Notes under the pieces: generated by a model
What the model was told of the DNA's origin: nothing
The model's input: the letters and a program-made list of their open reading frames with translations, nothing else
Database searches by the model: none
Assembly (NCBI RefSeq): GCF_015694465.1
Contig: NZ_JADQDO010000010.1
Span: 1-64,000, forward strand
Reading direction: 5' to 3'
DNA from: Microvirga alba
GTDB lineage: Bacteria > Pseudomonadota > Alphaproteobacteria > Rhizobiales > Beijerinckiaceae
DNA length: 64,000 nucleotides
Program-made: the position numbers and the translations under genes
In this document: piece by piece, positions 51,472 through 59,491 of the stretch
Numbering within the stretch: position 1 is the first letter of the stretch
Layout: each line of letters starts with the position of its first letter

Positions 51472-52110
51472 TCAATTGAAGTTTGATCCTGCATTGTGGT
51501 CGTCAGCGTCAGCATCAGCAGACTCGCGCTCAACCTGACGCAGCTTCGTTTTCATCCAAGAATCCGTGTTCATGTAAACGGTAGAAATATCTTCGTTCCA
51601 TCGCCTGGCGATATAAACCAACATGGATCCATGCGGATCTTCGGTGGACTTTTCGAACCAGTCCCAGAGAGCGTGCCAAGCAGGGTCCTGTCCCATAGGC
51701 CCCTTGGGCTCAATCTCAGCCGGCGGCCCTCGATAACAAGACAGATCGGCCGCACGATCAACATCGCTATATTCCATGACAGGCACAGGGAGTGCAGCAT
51801 ACACTGGGTCCCGCCGACCGAGTCTGATTAACAGCCCCTGAGTTCTGCCCCAGCCACAATTGACATCGACGTAGTAGAGGGGCGAACTGCAGTAGTCTGG
51901 GGCAGTGCCAAGCCTTGGGTGCCCAAAGATATACCGAGCCCGGATGCAAGGCTGACCGGTTCCGGGATAGGTTCCAGGGCGCCACATTTCGGCTATCGGA
52001 GCCAGTCGCAGTTCATCCTGGGTAGGCTGCCCCCCTGTGGCGTAAAAATCCAAATCCTGATGGAGCGACAGGAAGCGCTCTCGGATCATCCTTCGCATCA
52101 TCATCTGCAT
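51472..52110 (-). CDS. Hypothetical protein (212 aa)
   Basis: A 212-residue acidic, Trp/Tyr-rich protein starting MQMMMRRMIRERFLSLHQDL. No catalytic motif is recognised. It may relate to the DUF6634-type small proteins often found in Rhizobiales islands, but I cannot confirm this by reading. Its start overlaps the end of the next upstream gene by 10 bases, so the two form an operon driven from about 52700. Codon use looks like the rest of the genome. Confidence 0.6.
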   Translation of the reverse strand: MQMMMRRMIRERFLSLHQDLDFYATGGQPTQDELRLAPIAEMWRPGTYPGTGQPCIRARYIFGHPRLGTAPDYCSSPLYYVDVNCGWGRTQGLLIRLGRRDPVYAALPVPVMEYSDVDRAADLSCYRGPPAEIEPKGPMGQDPAWHALWDWFEKSTEDPHGSMLVYIARRWNEDISTVYMNTDSWMKTKLRQVERESADADADDHNAGSNFN

Positions 52111-52517
52111 ACCCGATCTAAACGCCTCTGAAGGGCCGCGGCCAATTCAGCCACCTCGCGCTCATCGGCGGCTGACGCCTCCGCGTATTTCTGCTTTGCA
52201 ATGGCTATGAACCCCCGGGGGATTTGCCTGGCCCGGGTCGGAGGCCAGATCACGTCTCGCGCCTGGGAATAGAAGACATTTGCAAGAGCGGTGGCCGATC
52301 GGCGTGAACCGTGTTTCGTTCGTCCGCATGAAGCGAGCACATCATTCGCGATGGTCTCCCGCATCTTTTCGAGATCCTGACCGTCAACAACCCGACCTGG
52401 GGGATAAAGCTCGGATGCGATCCGGCCAGCTATCGCCTGCATCCTGGAGCGCAGCGTTTCAATCGGCTCCCCCAGACATAAAGCGAGGCACTCAAGATCT
52501 GTTGGACCAGAGGGCAT
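52101..52517 (-). CDS. Hypothetical helical protein (138 aa)
   Basis: A 138-residue, mostly alpha-helical protein (MPSGPTDLECLALCLGEPIE ... LAAALQRRLDRVCR). No domain is recognised. It is first in a two-gene leftward unit with the 212-residue protein, and is divergent from the XRE regulator gene. The arrangement of a regulator with a divergent pair of small genes suggests the regulator controls them. Either an addiction-type or a mobile-element maintenance function is possible, without direct evidence. Confidence 0.55.
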   Translation of the reverse strand: MPSGPTDLECLALCLGEPIETLRSRMQAIAGRIASELYPPGRVVDGQDLEKMRETIANDVLASCGRTKHGSRRSATALANVFYSQARDVIWPPTRARQIPRGFIAIAKQKYAEASAADEREVAELAAALQRRLDRVCR

Positions 52518-52716
52518 TCTGAAATCTCCTGGCGGATTCGCGGCTAGCCCTGTAGCGAGCCGTGGTCTCCTAAATGAACTACTGGGACGAATGACTAGTT
52601 CGGTGAGTAAGGTGTGCCTTTTGACTGCTTGCCACGATTAGCCCGTTGGGTTGGAAAGCGGGCCAGGAGAACAGTCACGGTCCCAACAACATGTGATTTA
52701 TGGATTAAACTCCATA

Positions 52717-52729
52717 TGTCAATTTGACA
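52717..52729. promoter_or_regulatory. 13-bp palindrome with divergent -35 boxes upstream of xre
   Basis: TGTCAA-T-TTGACA is a perfect palindrome. Each half read outward is a consensus -35 hexamer TTGACA. Leftward, TAAATC lies 16 bases beyond as a fair -10 for the two unknown genes. Rightward, the xre start is only 20 bases away, so that transcript would be leaderless if this -35 is used. An operator for the XRE protein is likely. Confidence 0.5.
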
Positions 52730-52749
52730 ACCTCGGCTTCGGTCTGCGG

Positions 52750-52977
52750 ATGGAAATCCAGCAGATCGTTGGCGCAAACGTCAGAAAATACCGGCAAGCT
52801 GCAAAGCTATCGCAGTGGGACTTGGTGGCCCGACTGGAGGCGATGACGGACGACCTCGGGGTCGACCAAGCGTATATCAGCCACCTTGAGAATGGCAGGA
52901 AGAACCCGACCCTGAATGTCCTATGGCATATTGCTCAGGCGCTCGGCGTTTCGCTTGCGCAATTGGTTGAGGAATAG
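52750..52977 (+). CDS. XRE family transcriptional regulator
   Basis: A 75-residue helix-turn-helix protein: VGANVRKYRQAAKLSQWDLV, then DLGVDQAYISHLENGRKNPT and LNVLWHIAQALGVSLAQLVEE, the complete five-helix Xre/SinR fold. The start ATG 52750 (MEIQQIVG) is chosen because the HTH begins there; the open frame to 52651 adds 33 residues without character. No Shine-Dalgarno is visible, consistent with a leaderless message from the palindrome 20 bases upstream. It probably represses itself and the divergent pair 52517-51472. It is the last intact gene inside the island. Confidence 0.82.
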   Translation: MEIQQIVGANVRKYRQAAKLSQWDLVARLEAMTDDLGVDQAYISHLENGRKNPTLNVLWHIAQALGVSLAQLVEE

Positions 52978-53197
52978 CCGAACGCGGGAAACCCATCGCA
53001 AAGAAAAGGTTGGACGAGCTTCGGCTGAAGTCGAACCCGGCGCCCGAACGGCGACGGTTGTCTTCCTGCCGACATCCTCTTGCCGGCCATGTAGAGCCTC
53101 GGGTACATTGAAAAGTATCGTAAATGTATCGCGACCAACCGGTTGGTTTTGCTGGACCTCCGGGGAATAAAGGGCTTTCCAAGCAATTGGGGGAGGG

Positions 53198-53214
53198 TCT
53201 CCCCCTCTCCGCCA
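53198..53214 (+). repeat. attR: 17-bp copy of the tRNA-Ser 3' end
   Basis: Identical to 23080-23096. It is preceded by GGGAGG rather than the tRNA T-arm, so it is a bare copy without a tRNA gene. It marks the right end of the island, giving a total island length of about 30.1 kb. Confidence 0.82.
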
Positions 53215-53448
53215 ATTAACCCTTTGATCCACAAGGATCGCTGAGGTTTAGGCTGAGGACCGCCTTAGCGTCCTGAACAGCCATACAAATCAGTCCACCA
53301 CACTGGTGCCACCACGACGAACAACGACTATGGCGAGTATCGCAAGCGCGGCTCGTCTGGCAGGTTCAAGTACGCCGCCAAGGTTTTTCCTCTAAGCCCC
53401 GAGCCGTCCTGAATTGGAACACCGCTGGCCGGAAAGTTGGGTCGTCAC

Positions 53449-53577
53449 AAACCTTCGCAATGTCGAAGAGATGATGGCCGAACAGGTATCGGCTTCGACC
53501 ACGCGACGATTCATCGTGGGTCGTTCGCTCTTCACCTGAACGGCTTCATCAGCTCAATCCGGAGCGGTCAGTCATAA
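53449..53577 (+). pseudogene. IS6-family transposase relic
   Basis: In one frame the sequence reads NLRNVEEMMAEQ, and after a shift it continues IGFDHATIHRGSFALHLNGF before a stop at 53577. RDVEEMMAERG...VDHSTIYRW is the N-terminal helix-turn-helix signature of IS6/IS26-type transposases. Only about 40 codons of the N-terminal region are left, frameshifted, with no DDE residues. It lies just outside attR. It may mark an older insertion near the tRNA hot spot. Confidence 0.5.
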
Positions 53578-53587
53578 GACGCGCCGG

Positions 53588-55966
53588 TCACTCGCCATAG
53601 GGAATCCAGACGTTTTTCACCTCGGTCGAGCGACGCAACCAGACGTCCTCACGAGCTCCCTCCACCTGCCAGTCGACGGCAAGCCCGGCATTGGTCCACA
53701 CGCGCTTGACGTTGCCGGCCGATTCCGCCTCGACGGCTCGGCAGACCTCGCTGTCGGCGACGCACCAGAGGCCGTCGACGTCGTCGTGACGGGCCAGGAC
53801 CAGGGCGAGCTCGGCACTCCGTCCGGTAACGATGTTGATCGATCCGGCCGGGAGATCCGATATGTCGAGGACCTGGAACAGATCGGTGGCGACCAGCGGA
53901 TACCGGGCAGAAGGAACCGCTATCACGCGATTGCCCATGGCAAGCGCGGGCGCGATCATCGAAACGAGGCCCAACAGCGGGGTGTCGTCCGGTGCGACGA
54001 TCCCGATCGTGCCGACCGGCTCGTTCATGGCAATCGCCACGCCGCGCATGGGCGGAGAGTGGACGCGGCCTTCGAACTTGTCCGCCCATCCCGCATAAGC
54101 GAAGATGCATCGGATCGAGAGCTCGACTTCATTCTTCGCGGCCTCGGCCCCCATTCCCGTCAGCTGTTGCAGGCGATTGGCGAATTCCGACGCGCGCGCC
54201 GACAGGTTCTCCGCCAGGAAGTAGAGCACCTGCGAACGGTTATAGGCGGTCGTCTCGGCCCAGCTGTGGCAGGCCCGCGCGGCTGAAACCGCATCGCGGA
54301 TGTCCTTGCGGTTTCCGAGGCCGGCCTCCCCCGCGAGCCGTCCCCCGCTGTCGGCAACGCGCATCGAATAATTGCCGTCCGGCCGAACCTGCTTTCCGCC
54401 AATGTACAGCTTATGGGTGCGGTCGATGATGCCAAGGTTTTCGCCCTCGTCGCCCTCCACGGCCTCAAGCTCCGGCAGCGGACGATACAGCGGTGTGGGG
54501 GACGATTGAGGGACGAGATATTCCTGCAATCCCTCGCGGCCACCTTCGCGGCCAAATCCGCTCTCGCGATATCCGCCGAAGCCGCAGCTTGCGTCGAACA
54601 TGTTGGTGCCGTTGAGCCAGACCACGCCCGCTTTCAACTGCGGCGCGACGTGGAGCGCCGCGTTCATGTTCTCGCTCCACACGGACGCAGCGAGACCATA
54701 GCGGCTGTTGTTGGCAAGCTCGATTGCCTCGTCGATGCTGCGGAAAGTCATCGCGACGAGTACAGGGCCAAAGATTTCCTCTTGCACGAGGATGTTGGCC
54801 GGCGAAACGTTGGTGACGAGCGTCGGCGGGTAGAAGAGACCGGAGGACGGGAGCGCGCAATCCGGCTGCCAGCACACCGCTCCTTGCTTCTCCCCTTCCG
54901 CGACCAGCTCACGGATGCGCTCAATCTGCACAGGCGCGACGATCGCACCGATGTCGGTGTTTTTGTCGAGCGGACTGCCGACGCGCATCTGCGCCATGCG
55001 CGCCTTCGTCTTCGCGATGAACTTCGCCGCGATGCTCTCATGCATCAGAAGCCGGGATCCGGCGCAGCACACCTGTCCCTGGTTGAACCATATGCCATCG
55101 ACAAGGCCCTCGACGGCACTGTCGAGATCCGCATCTTCAAGAACGATGAATGGCGATTTTCCGCCGAGCTCCAATGACAACTTTTTGCCGGACCCTGCGG
55201 TCTCTTTCCGGATCAGCTTGCCGACCTCGGACGATCCCGTGAAGGCAATCTTTGCGACATCCGGATGCCGGACAATCGCAGCGCCCGCCTCCGGGCCCCC
55301 GGGCAGAATGTTCACGACGCCCTTCGGCACGCCGCAGCGCTCGCACATTTCAGCAAACAGAATGGCCGTCAGCGGCGTAAATTCTGCCGGCTTCAGAACG
55401 ACCGTGCAACCGGCAGCCAGAGCTGGCGCGATCTTCCAGGCCAGCATCAGCAGAGGGAAGTTCCAGGGAATGATCTGCCCGACGACGCCTACGGGCTTGT
55501 AGCCGGGAAACTCCCGATCCATCGTCTGGGCCCAGCCCGCGTGGTACAGGAAATGCCGCACCGCGAGGGGAACATCGATGTCGCGGCTTTCGCGGATCGG
55601 CTTGCCGTTGTTGATCGATTCCAAAACGGAGAAGAGGCGCGCGTTGCGCTGAAGCATGCGCCCCAGTGCATACAACACGCGGGCCCGCTCGAAGCCCGAT
55701 GTGGCACCCCAGGCCGCCTGCGCTCGTTGCGCGGCCGCGACGGCAGCGGCGACGTCATCTGCACCGGCGCAGGCGATGCTGGCGATCATGCGGCCCGTGG
55801 CAGGCTCGATGATCTCAAATTTCTCGCCCGATGCGGGCGCCCGCCAGGAACCGTCGATGAAAAGCGCTTCGTCAAAGTTTCGTTGCGCCAGCCAAGCATC
55901 GGCCTCGTTGCGGGCCTCTGGGGACGGTCCATATTCCATGGTGGCGTACTTCTCCAGAATATTCAC
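53588..55966 (-). CDS. Tandem aldehyde dehydrogenase family protein (two ALDH domains)
   Basis: A 792-residue protein with two aldehyde-dehydrogenase domains. The first (about residues 35-500) is complete: VGQIIPWNFPLLMLAWKIAPALAAG, FTGSSEVGKLI, LELGGKSPF with the general-base glutamate, and WFNQGQVCCAGSR with the catalytic cysteine. The second (about 515-792) has the NAD-fold residues (EPVGTIGIVAPDDTPLLGLV, SMIAPALAMGNRVIAVPSA) but is shorter and lacks the catalytic cysteine motif, so it is probably structural. GTG 55966 has GGGGA 5 nt upstream. It lies 17 bases after deoC and probably oxidises the acetaldehyde that DeoC makes. Such deoC-ALDH pairs are common in alphaproteobacteria. Confidence 0.88.
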   Translation of the reverse strand: MNILEKYATMEYGPSPEARNEADAWLAQRNFDEALFIDGSWRAPASGEKFEIIEPATGRMIASIACAGADDVAAAVAAAQRAQAAWGATSGFERARVLYALGRMLQRNARLFSVLESINNGKPIRESRDIDVPLAVRHFLYHAGWAQTMDREFPGYKPVGVVGQIIPWNFPLLMLAWKIAPALAAGCTVVLKPAEFTPLTAILFAEMCERCGVPKGVVNILPGGPEAGAAIVRHPDVAKIAFTGSSEVGKLIRKETAGSGKKLSLELGGKSPFIVLEDADLDSAVEGLVDGIWFNQGQVCCAGSRLLMHESIAAKFIAKTKARMAQMRVGSPLDKNTDIGAIVAPVQIERIRELVAEGEKQGAVCWQPDCALPSSGLFYPPTLVTNVSPANILVQEEIFGPVLVAMTFRSIDEAIELANNSRYGLAASVWSENMNAALHVAPQLKAGVVWLNGTNMFDASCGFGGYRESGFGREGGREGLQEYLVPQSSPTPLYRPLPELEAVEGDEGENLGIIDRTHKLYIGGKQVRPDGNYSMRVADSGGRLAGEAGLGNRKDIRDAVSAARACHSWAETTAYNRSQVLYFLAENLSARASEFANRLQQLTGMGAEAAKNEVELSIRCIFAYAGWADKFEGRVHSPPMRGVAIAMNEPVGTIGIVAPDDTPLLGLVSMIAPALAMGNRVIAVPSARYPLVATDLFQVLDISDLPAGSINIVTGRSAELALVLARHDDVDGLWCVADSEVCRAVEAESAGNVKRVWTNAGLAVDWQVEGAREDVWLRRSTEVKNVWIPYGE

Positions 55967-55983
55967 GGTATTCCCCGTCGTTA

Positions 55984-56961
55984 TTATGCGATTGCGTGGC
56001 GGTGGTTGGCCGAATATCGGCCAGTCAGATAATGATCGAGCTGCCGCTCAATATCGGTGAGAAGACTGCTTGCGCCGAACCGGAACAGCGTCGGATCGAG
56101 CCAGGTCAATCCGAGTTCCTCGCGCATGAGAGAAAGCCAGTCGAGGGACTGCTTGGCGGAGGAAATTCCGCCCGCGGGCTTGAACCCGACGAGCCAGCCT
56201 GTGCGCTCGTGATACGTGCGAATGGCCCGAGTCATCGCGAGGCCGACGGGAAGCGTCGCGTTGACGGTCTCTTTGCCGGTCGAGGTTTTCACGAAGTCGG
56301 CACCTGCCATCATGGAGACGAGGGAGGCGCGCATCACGTTACGCAAGGTGGACAATTCACCGGTCCCGAGGATGACCTTGAGGTGAGCCTCGCCGCAGGC
56401 GGCCCGAAACGCTTTGACCTCATCGTACAGAGCCGACCATTGCCCGCTCAGGACATGGCCTCGGGTGATGACGACGTCGATCTCGGTTGCCCCATCGGCA
56501 ACAGATTCCTTGATCTCCTGCAAACGCGTCGCGAAGGGCGCGAGTCCATGCGGGAATGCCGTCGAAACAGCGGCGACTTGAATGCCGGTGCCTTGAAGGG
56601 CCTCGACCGCCGTCGCGACAAAAGGATGATAAACGCATACGGCCGCGGGACGGATGACGGTATCGCCAAGCCCGAGCTGAGCGACCATATCGGGCCGTAG
56701 CGGCTGCTTTGCCTTGGCGCAGAGGCGTCGCACGCGTTCATCCGTGTCATGGCTCGACAGCGTCGTCAGGTCCATGCACGCGATGGAGCGCAACAGCCAG
56801 GCAGCCTGATATTCGCCCTTGATGCTGCGCCGACGCGCGAGCGTTTGCGCGCGCCTTTCGAGGGCGCTCCGATTGACGTAACGCATGTCGTCGAGCCAGC
56901 TCAGATCAAGGTCAATTCCAGGATTTCTGGGGTGACCGCTATGATTGACAGACGACGTCAT
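55984..56961 (-). CDS. deoC: Deoxyribose-phosphate aldolase
   Basis: A 325-residue DeoC that cleaves 2-deoxyribose-5-phosphate into acetaldehyde and glyceraldehyde-3-phosphate. The TIM-barrel has the Schiff-base lysine in ADFVKTSTGK (about residue 227), the second lysine in VGFKPAGGI, and EIDVVITRGHVLSG. It is about 70 residues longer than E. coli DeoC at the N-terminus, as in the long-form alphaproteobacterial enzymes. ATG 56961 has GGAG 8 nt upstream. The gene is divergent from the GntR regulator and co-directional with the aldehyde dehydrogenase. Confidence 0.93.
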   Translation of the reverse strand: MTSSVNHSGHPRNPGIDLDLSWLDDMRYVNRSALERRAQTLARRRSIKGEYQAAWLLRSIACMDLTTLSSHDTDERVRRLCAKAKQPLRPDMVAQLGLGDTVIRPAAVCVYHPFVATAVEALQGTGIQVAAVSTAFPHGLAPFATRLQEIKESVADGATEIDVVITRGHVLSGQWSALYDEVKAFRAACGEAHLKVILGTGELSTLRNVMRASLVSMMAGADFVKTSTGKETVNATLPVGLAMTRAIRTYHERTGWLVGFKPAGGISSAKQSLDWLSLMREELGLTWLDPTLFRFGASSLLTDIERQLDHYLTGRYSANHRHAIA

Positions 56962-57018
56962 CGGCAAACTCCGCATTGAAGACACTCACCGGGCGTTTCA
57001 AGGAATAATAACATATCT

Positions 57019-57045
57019 TTGCCTCCAGTTGACCGCCAGAGGCAA
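57019..57045. promoter_or_regulatory. Inverted repeat in the deoC-gntR intergenic region
   Basis: TTGCCTC (57019-57025) and GAGGCAA (57039-57045) form a perfect 7-bp inverted repeat with 13 bases between, about 58 bases upstream of deoC. It may be a second operator or part of the promoter. No copy was found upstream of the transport operon. Confidence 0.35.
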
Positions 57046-57068
57046 TTTCGCATACTGAAGAGAGAGTC

Positions 57069-57078
57069 CTGTATGCAG
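57069..57078. promoter_or_regulatory. Candidate GntR operator CTGTATGCAG
   Basis: Decamer 29 bases before the gntR start and about 110 before deoC. It differs by one base from the perfect palindrome CTGTATACAG at 63515-63524 upstream of the ABC transporter operon. Occurrence in both control regions of the locus suggests binding by the encoded GntR protein. Confidence 0.45.
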
Positions 57079-57106
57079 CATCGCATGTTTCGGCGGAAAT
57101 CAATTC

Positions 57107-57796
57107 ATGTCAAGAATGAAGCAAAAGCCGGAATCCACGACTGAAGCAAGCCCTCCTGGTCCGGCCAGCAGCCGTATCAAGAAGGACCTTGAGGATAAGA
57201 TTCTGACAGGAGACCTTAAAGCCGGCGCGCGTTTGGACGAGAACGCCCTCGCGACCCTTTATGGCGTGTCGCGGACACCCGTTCGCGAAGCGCTGCGCGA
57301 ACTGGCGAGCGCCGGGCTGGTCTCGATACGCGCGCGCCGCGTTGCGACGGTGGCGCAACTCACGACCTCCGAACTCATCGAGTTCTTTGAAGCGATGGCC
57401 GAACTCGAAGCTTCCTGCGCTTATCTTGCCGCCACGCGTCTGACGGCTACCGACGGCCAGAATCTGACCGCCGCGCACGCGGCCTGCATCGAAGCGGCCT
57501 CCTCCAACGATCCCGATCGCTTCTATGCCGCCAACGGTGACTTCCACGAGGCTCTCTACAAGGCGGCCAGGAACCGTTTCATCGGTGAGCAGGCCTCGCT
57601 TTTCCGACGTCGTCTGGAGCCATACCGACGGATCGTCACCTATCATCCCGGTCGCATCGCGGTCTCGATCAAGGAACACCAGCTCATTGTCGATGCCATC
57701 CTTGCGATGGAGCCGGAAGCAGCGGCGGCAGCGTCGCGGGCGCATCTCGATTTCCTGCGGCGCGATATCGCCATCATCCTGGACTCGCTGAGATAG
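57107..57796 (+). CDS. GntR family transcriptional regulator (FCD type)
   Basis: A 229-residue FadR-subfamily regulator. The winged helix is at about residues 22-88 (IKKDLEDKILTGDLKAGARL, ENALATLYGVSRTPVREALRELASAGLV), followed by an all-helical FCD ligand-binding domain with the metal-type residues in ANGDFHEALY and IKEHQLIVDAI. It is divergent from deoC and convergent with the nucleoside phosphorylase gene (8-base gap). It most likely represses both flanking units until an inducer such as a deoxyribose derivative is present. Confidence 0.9.
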   Translation: MSRMKQKPESTTEASPPGPASSRIKKDLEDKILTGDLKAGARLDENALATLYGVSRTPVREALRELASAGLVSIRARRVATVAQLTTSELIEFFEAMAELEASCAYLAATRLTATDGQNLTAAHAACIEAASSNDPDRFYAANGDFHEALYKAARNRFIGEQASLFRRRLEPYRRIVTYHPGRIAVSIKEHQLIVDAILAMEPEAAAAASRAHLDFLRRDIAIILDSLR

Positions 57797-57804
57797 TGGG
57801 ATCG

Positions 57805-58614
57805 TTACAGACCCGGATACCAACGCGCTTTCCCTAGCGCTACAGCGCGCGCGTCGCGGGCAGCAAGGAGCTCGATCGCTCGGGACGCCACGCGGCAGGC
57901 AAGCCTGATCGCCTCTTCCGAGGGCTCGCGCTTGCGCGTGATCCGGTTCGATCCAACCGCGCAGATGCAGCCGGTCCGCAGGGCGAACAGCGAGCCGAGC
58001 ACGAAGAGAGTGGCCGCTTCCATCTCGATATTGGCGACGCGTTGCTGACGGAGGTCATCAACGATGTGCGTGATATGCGATGGGCGATAGGCTTGGGGCG
58101 TGGGATTGTCCTGACCTGCGAAGAAGGAATCGACGCTGGCCGTCACACCCAATGTGTAGGTCGCTCCAAGTTCTTCCGCCGCTTCGATCAGCGCGTAGGT
58201 GACGGCAATGTCGGCAGCGGCCGGATACTCTCGTCCGACATAGGCGTCAGCCGCGCCGGACAGGCGAACGGCAGCACTCGATATGACGAGCGTCCCGCAG
58301 GCAATGTCCTCCTGCAAGGCCGCGCAGGTGCCGACACGAATGAACGTGTCGACGCCGCACGCCGATAGCTCCTGAACCGCAATATCGGTGGAGGGACCAC
58401 CGATGCCGGTCGAACAGGCGGCAAGCTGCGTGGTGCCGACCGTACCGCGAGCGACGCGGAACTCGCGGTTGAACGAGATCTCTTCGTAGCTTGCCCAGTC
58501 TTCGCCGATCAGTGGAACGCGGCCGGGATCTCCGGGAATGATCGCATAGCGCGGAACGTCGCCGGGCGCGACTTTCACATGCATCTTCCGCTGGGGCGTT
58601 GTGGCGTCAGACAT
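57805..58614 (-). CDS. Nucleoside phosphorylase (uridine phosphorylase-like, NP-I)
   Basis: A 269-residue NP-I family phosphorylase: AIIPGDPGRVPLIGE binds phosphate, ACSTGIGGPSTDIAVQEL and FIRVGTCAALQEDI form the active site, and VANIEMEAATLFVLGSLF is the UdP-type signature that contacts ribose. It splits a nucleoside with phosphate to a base and (deoxy)ribose-1-phosphate. The sequence is uridine-phosphorylase-like but the substrate is not fixed by motifs I can read. It is last in the leftward transport operon; with deoC across the regulator it makes a (deoxy)nucleoside degradation route plausible. Confidence 0.85.
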   Translation of the reverse strand: MSDATTPQRKMHVKVAPGDVPRYAIIPGDPGRVPLIGEDWASYEEISFNREFRVARGTVGTTQLAACSTGIGGPSTDIAVQELSACGVDTFIRVGTCAALQEDIACGTLVISSAAVRLSGAADAYVGREYPAAADIAVTYALIEAAEELGATYTLGVTASVDSFFAGQDNPTPQAYRPSHITHIVDDLRQQRVANIEMEAATLFVLGSLFALRTGCICAVGSNRITRKREPSEEAIRLACRVASRAIELLAARDARAVALGKARWYPGL

Positions 58615-58669
58615 GGTGTTTCCTTTTCGCTCGATTGTAGGTCGGGATCACGCCACTTCCAACTTGATC

Positions 58670-59452
58670 TCAGATGACCGAGCGGCGCGACGCGATCCCA
58701 CCATCGACGGTGAAAATGGCGCCGGAGGTATACCCGGACCGATAGGACGCCAGAAAAACGATCAGGTCCGTTATCTCATGGATATGGGCAGGCCGTTTAA
58801 GTGGGTAACGCTCGAGAAGGTCCGTGTATTTTCCTTCGTCGCCGTACCAGGTCTTCGCGCGCTTCTTCAACATATTGTAGATACGGTCGGTGTCGACCGG
58901 ACCGGGATTGACGCCGACGACCCTGATGTTGTCGTCGAGGCTGTGTCCGCCGAGCGCTCGCGTGAAGGCCATCAGACTCGCATTGCCTGTCGTCCCGGCG
59001 ATGTAGTTGGGATCAAAGACTTCGCCGCCATTGCCGATATTGTTGATGATGACACCGCCGCCGCGGGCTTTCATGTTTGGATAGATGGCGCGTGTCAGGT
59101 TGATGTAGCCGAACACCTTGAGTTCCCAACCCTGGCGCCACTTGTCCTCATCGACATCCCACAGATCGCCGCTGGGAATAACGCCGGCATTGTTCACCAG
59201 CACATCCACCGGTCCTGCCTCGGCCACCACACGCTCGATGGCGTCGGGCTCGCAAAGATCCAGCGCCTGCACGGTGATCTTGACGGGGCAAGAGGCTGCC
59301 AGCTCCGCCTTGATGGCTTCGAGCTTGTCGGACGAGCGCGCGACGATATGCACGTCGCAACCTTCGTCGGCGAAGGCATTCACAAGCCCCTCCCCGATTC
59401 CCTGCGATGCTCCCGTGATCAAAACCTTCTTTCCGGCAAGACCGAGATCCAT
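58670..59452 (-). CDS. SDR family oxidoreductase with atypical active site
   Basis: A 260-residue short-chain dehydrogenase with the cofactor motif TGASQGIGEG and NNAGV. The usual catalytic YxxxK reads YIAGT (PNYIAGTTGNASLMAFTRAL), so the lysine is replaced, and the catalytic serine strand reads IINNIGNGG without a serine at the usual place. This pattern is seen in a subgroup of SDRs whose reaction is not known to me. C-terminus SGAIFTVDGGIASRR is normal. It lies between aminotransferase and phosphorylase genes and probably acts on the same substrate. Confidence 0.85.
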   Translation of the reverse strand: MDLGLAGKKVLITGASQGIGEGLVNAFADEGCDVHIVARSSDKLEAIKAELAASCPVKITVQALDLCEPDAIERVVAEAGPVDVLVNNAGVIPSGDLWDVDEDKWRQGWELKVFGYINLTRAIYPNMKARGGGVIINNIGNGGEVFDPNYIAGTTGNASLMAFTRALGGHSLDDNIRVVGVNPGPVDTDRIYNMLKKRAKTWYGDEGKYTDLLERYPLKRPAHIHEITDLIVFLASYRSGYTSGAIFTVDGGIASRRSVI

Positions 59453-59491
59453 TGGACATTCTCCTGTGTGAACGCAACGCTGTGGCGTCGT

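Noticed and set aside
53281-53400. Small ORF between attR and the IS6 relic
   Set aside because: A short open stretch (DYGEYRKRGSSGRFKYAAKV) is seen but has no start signal or known match.
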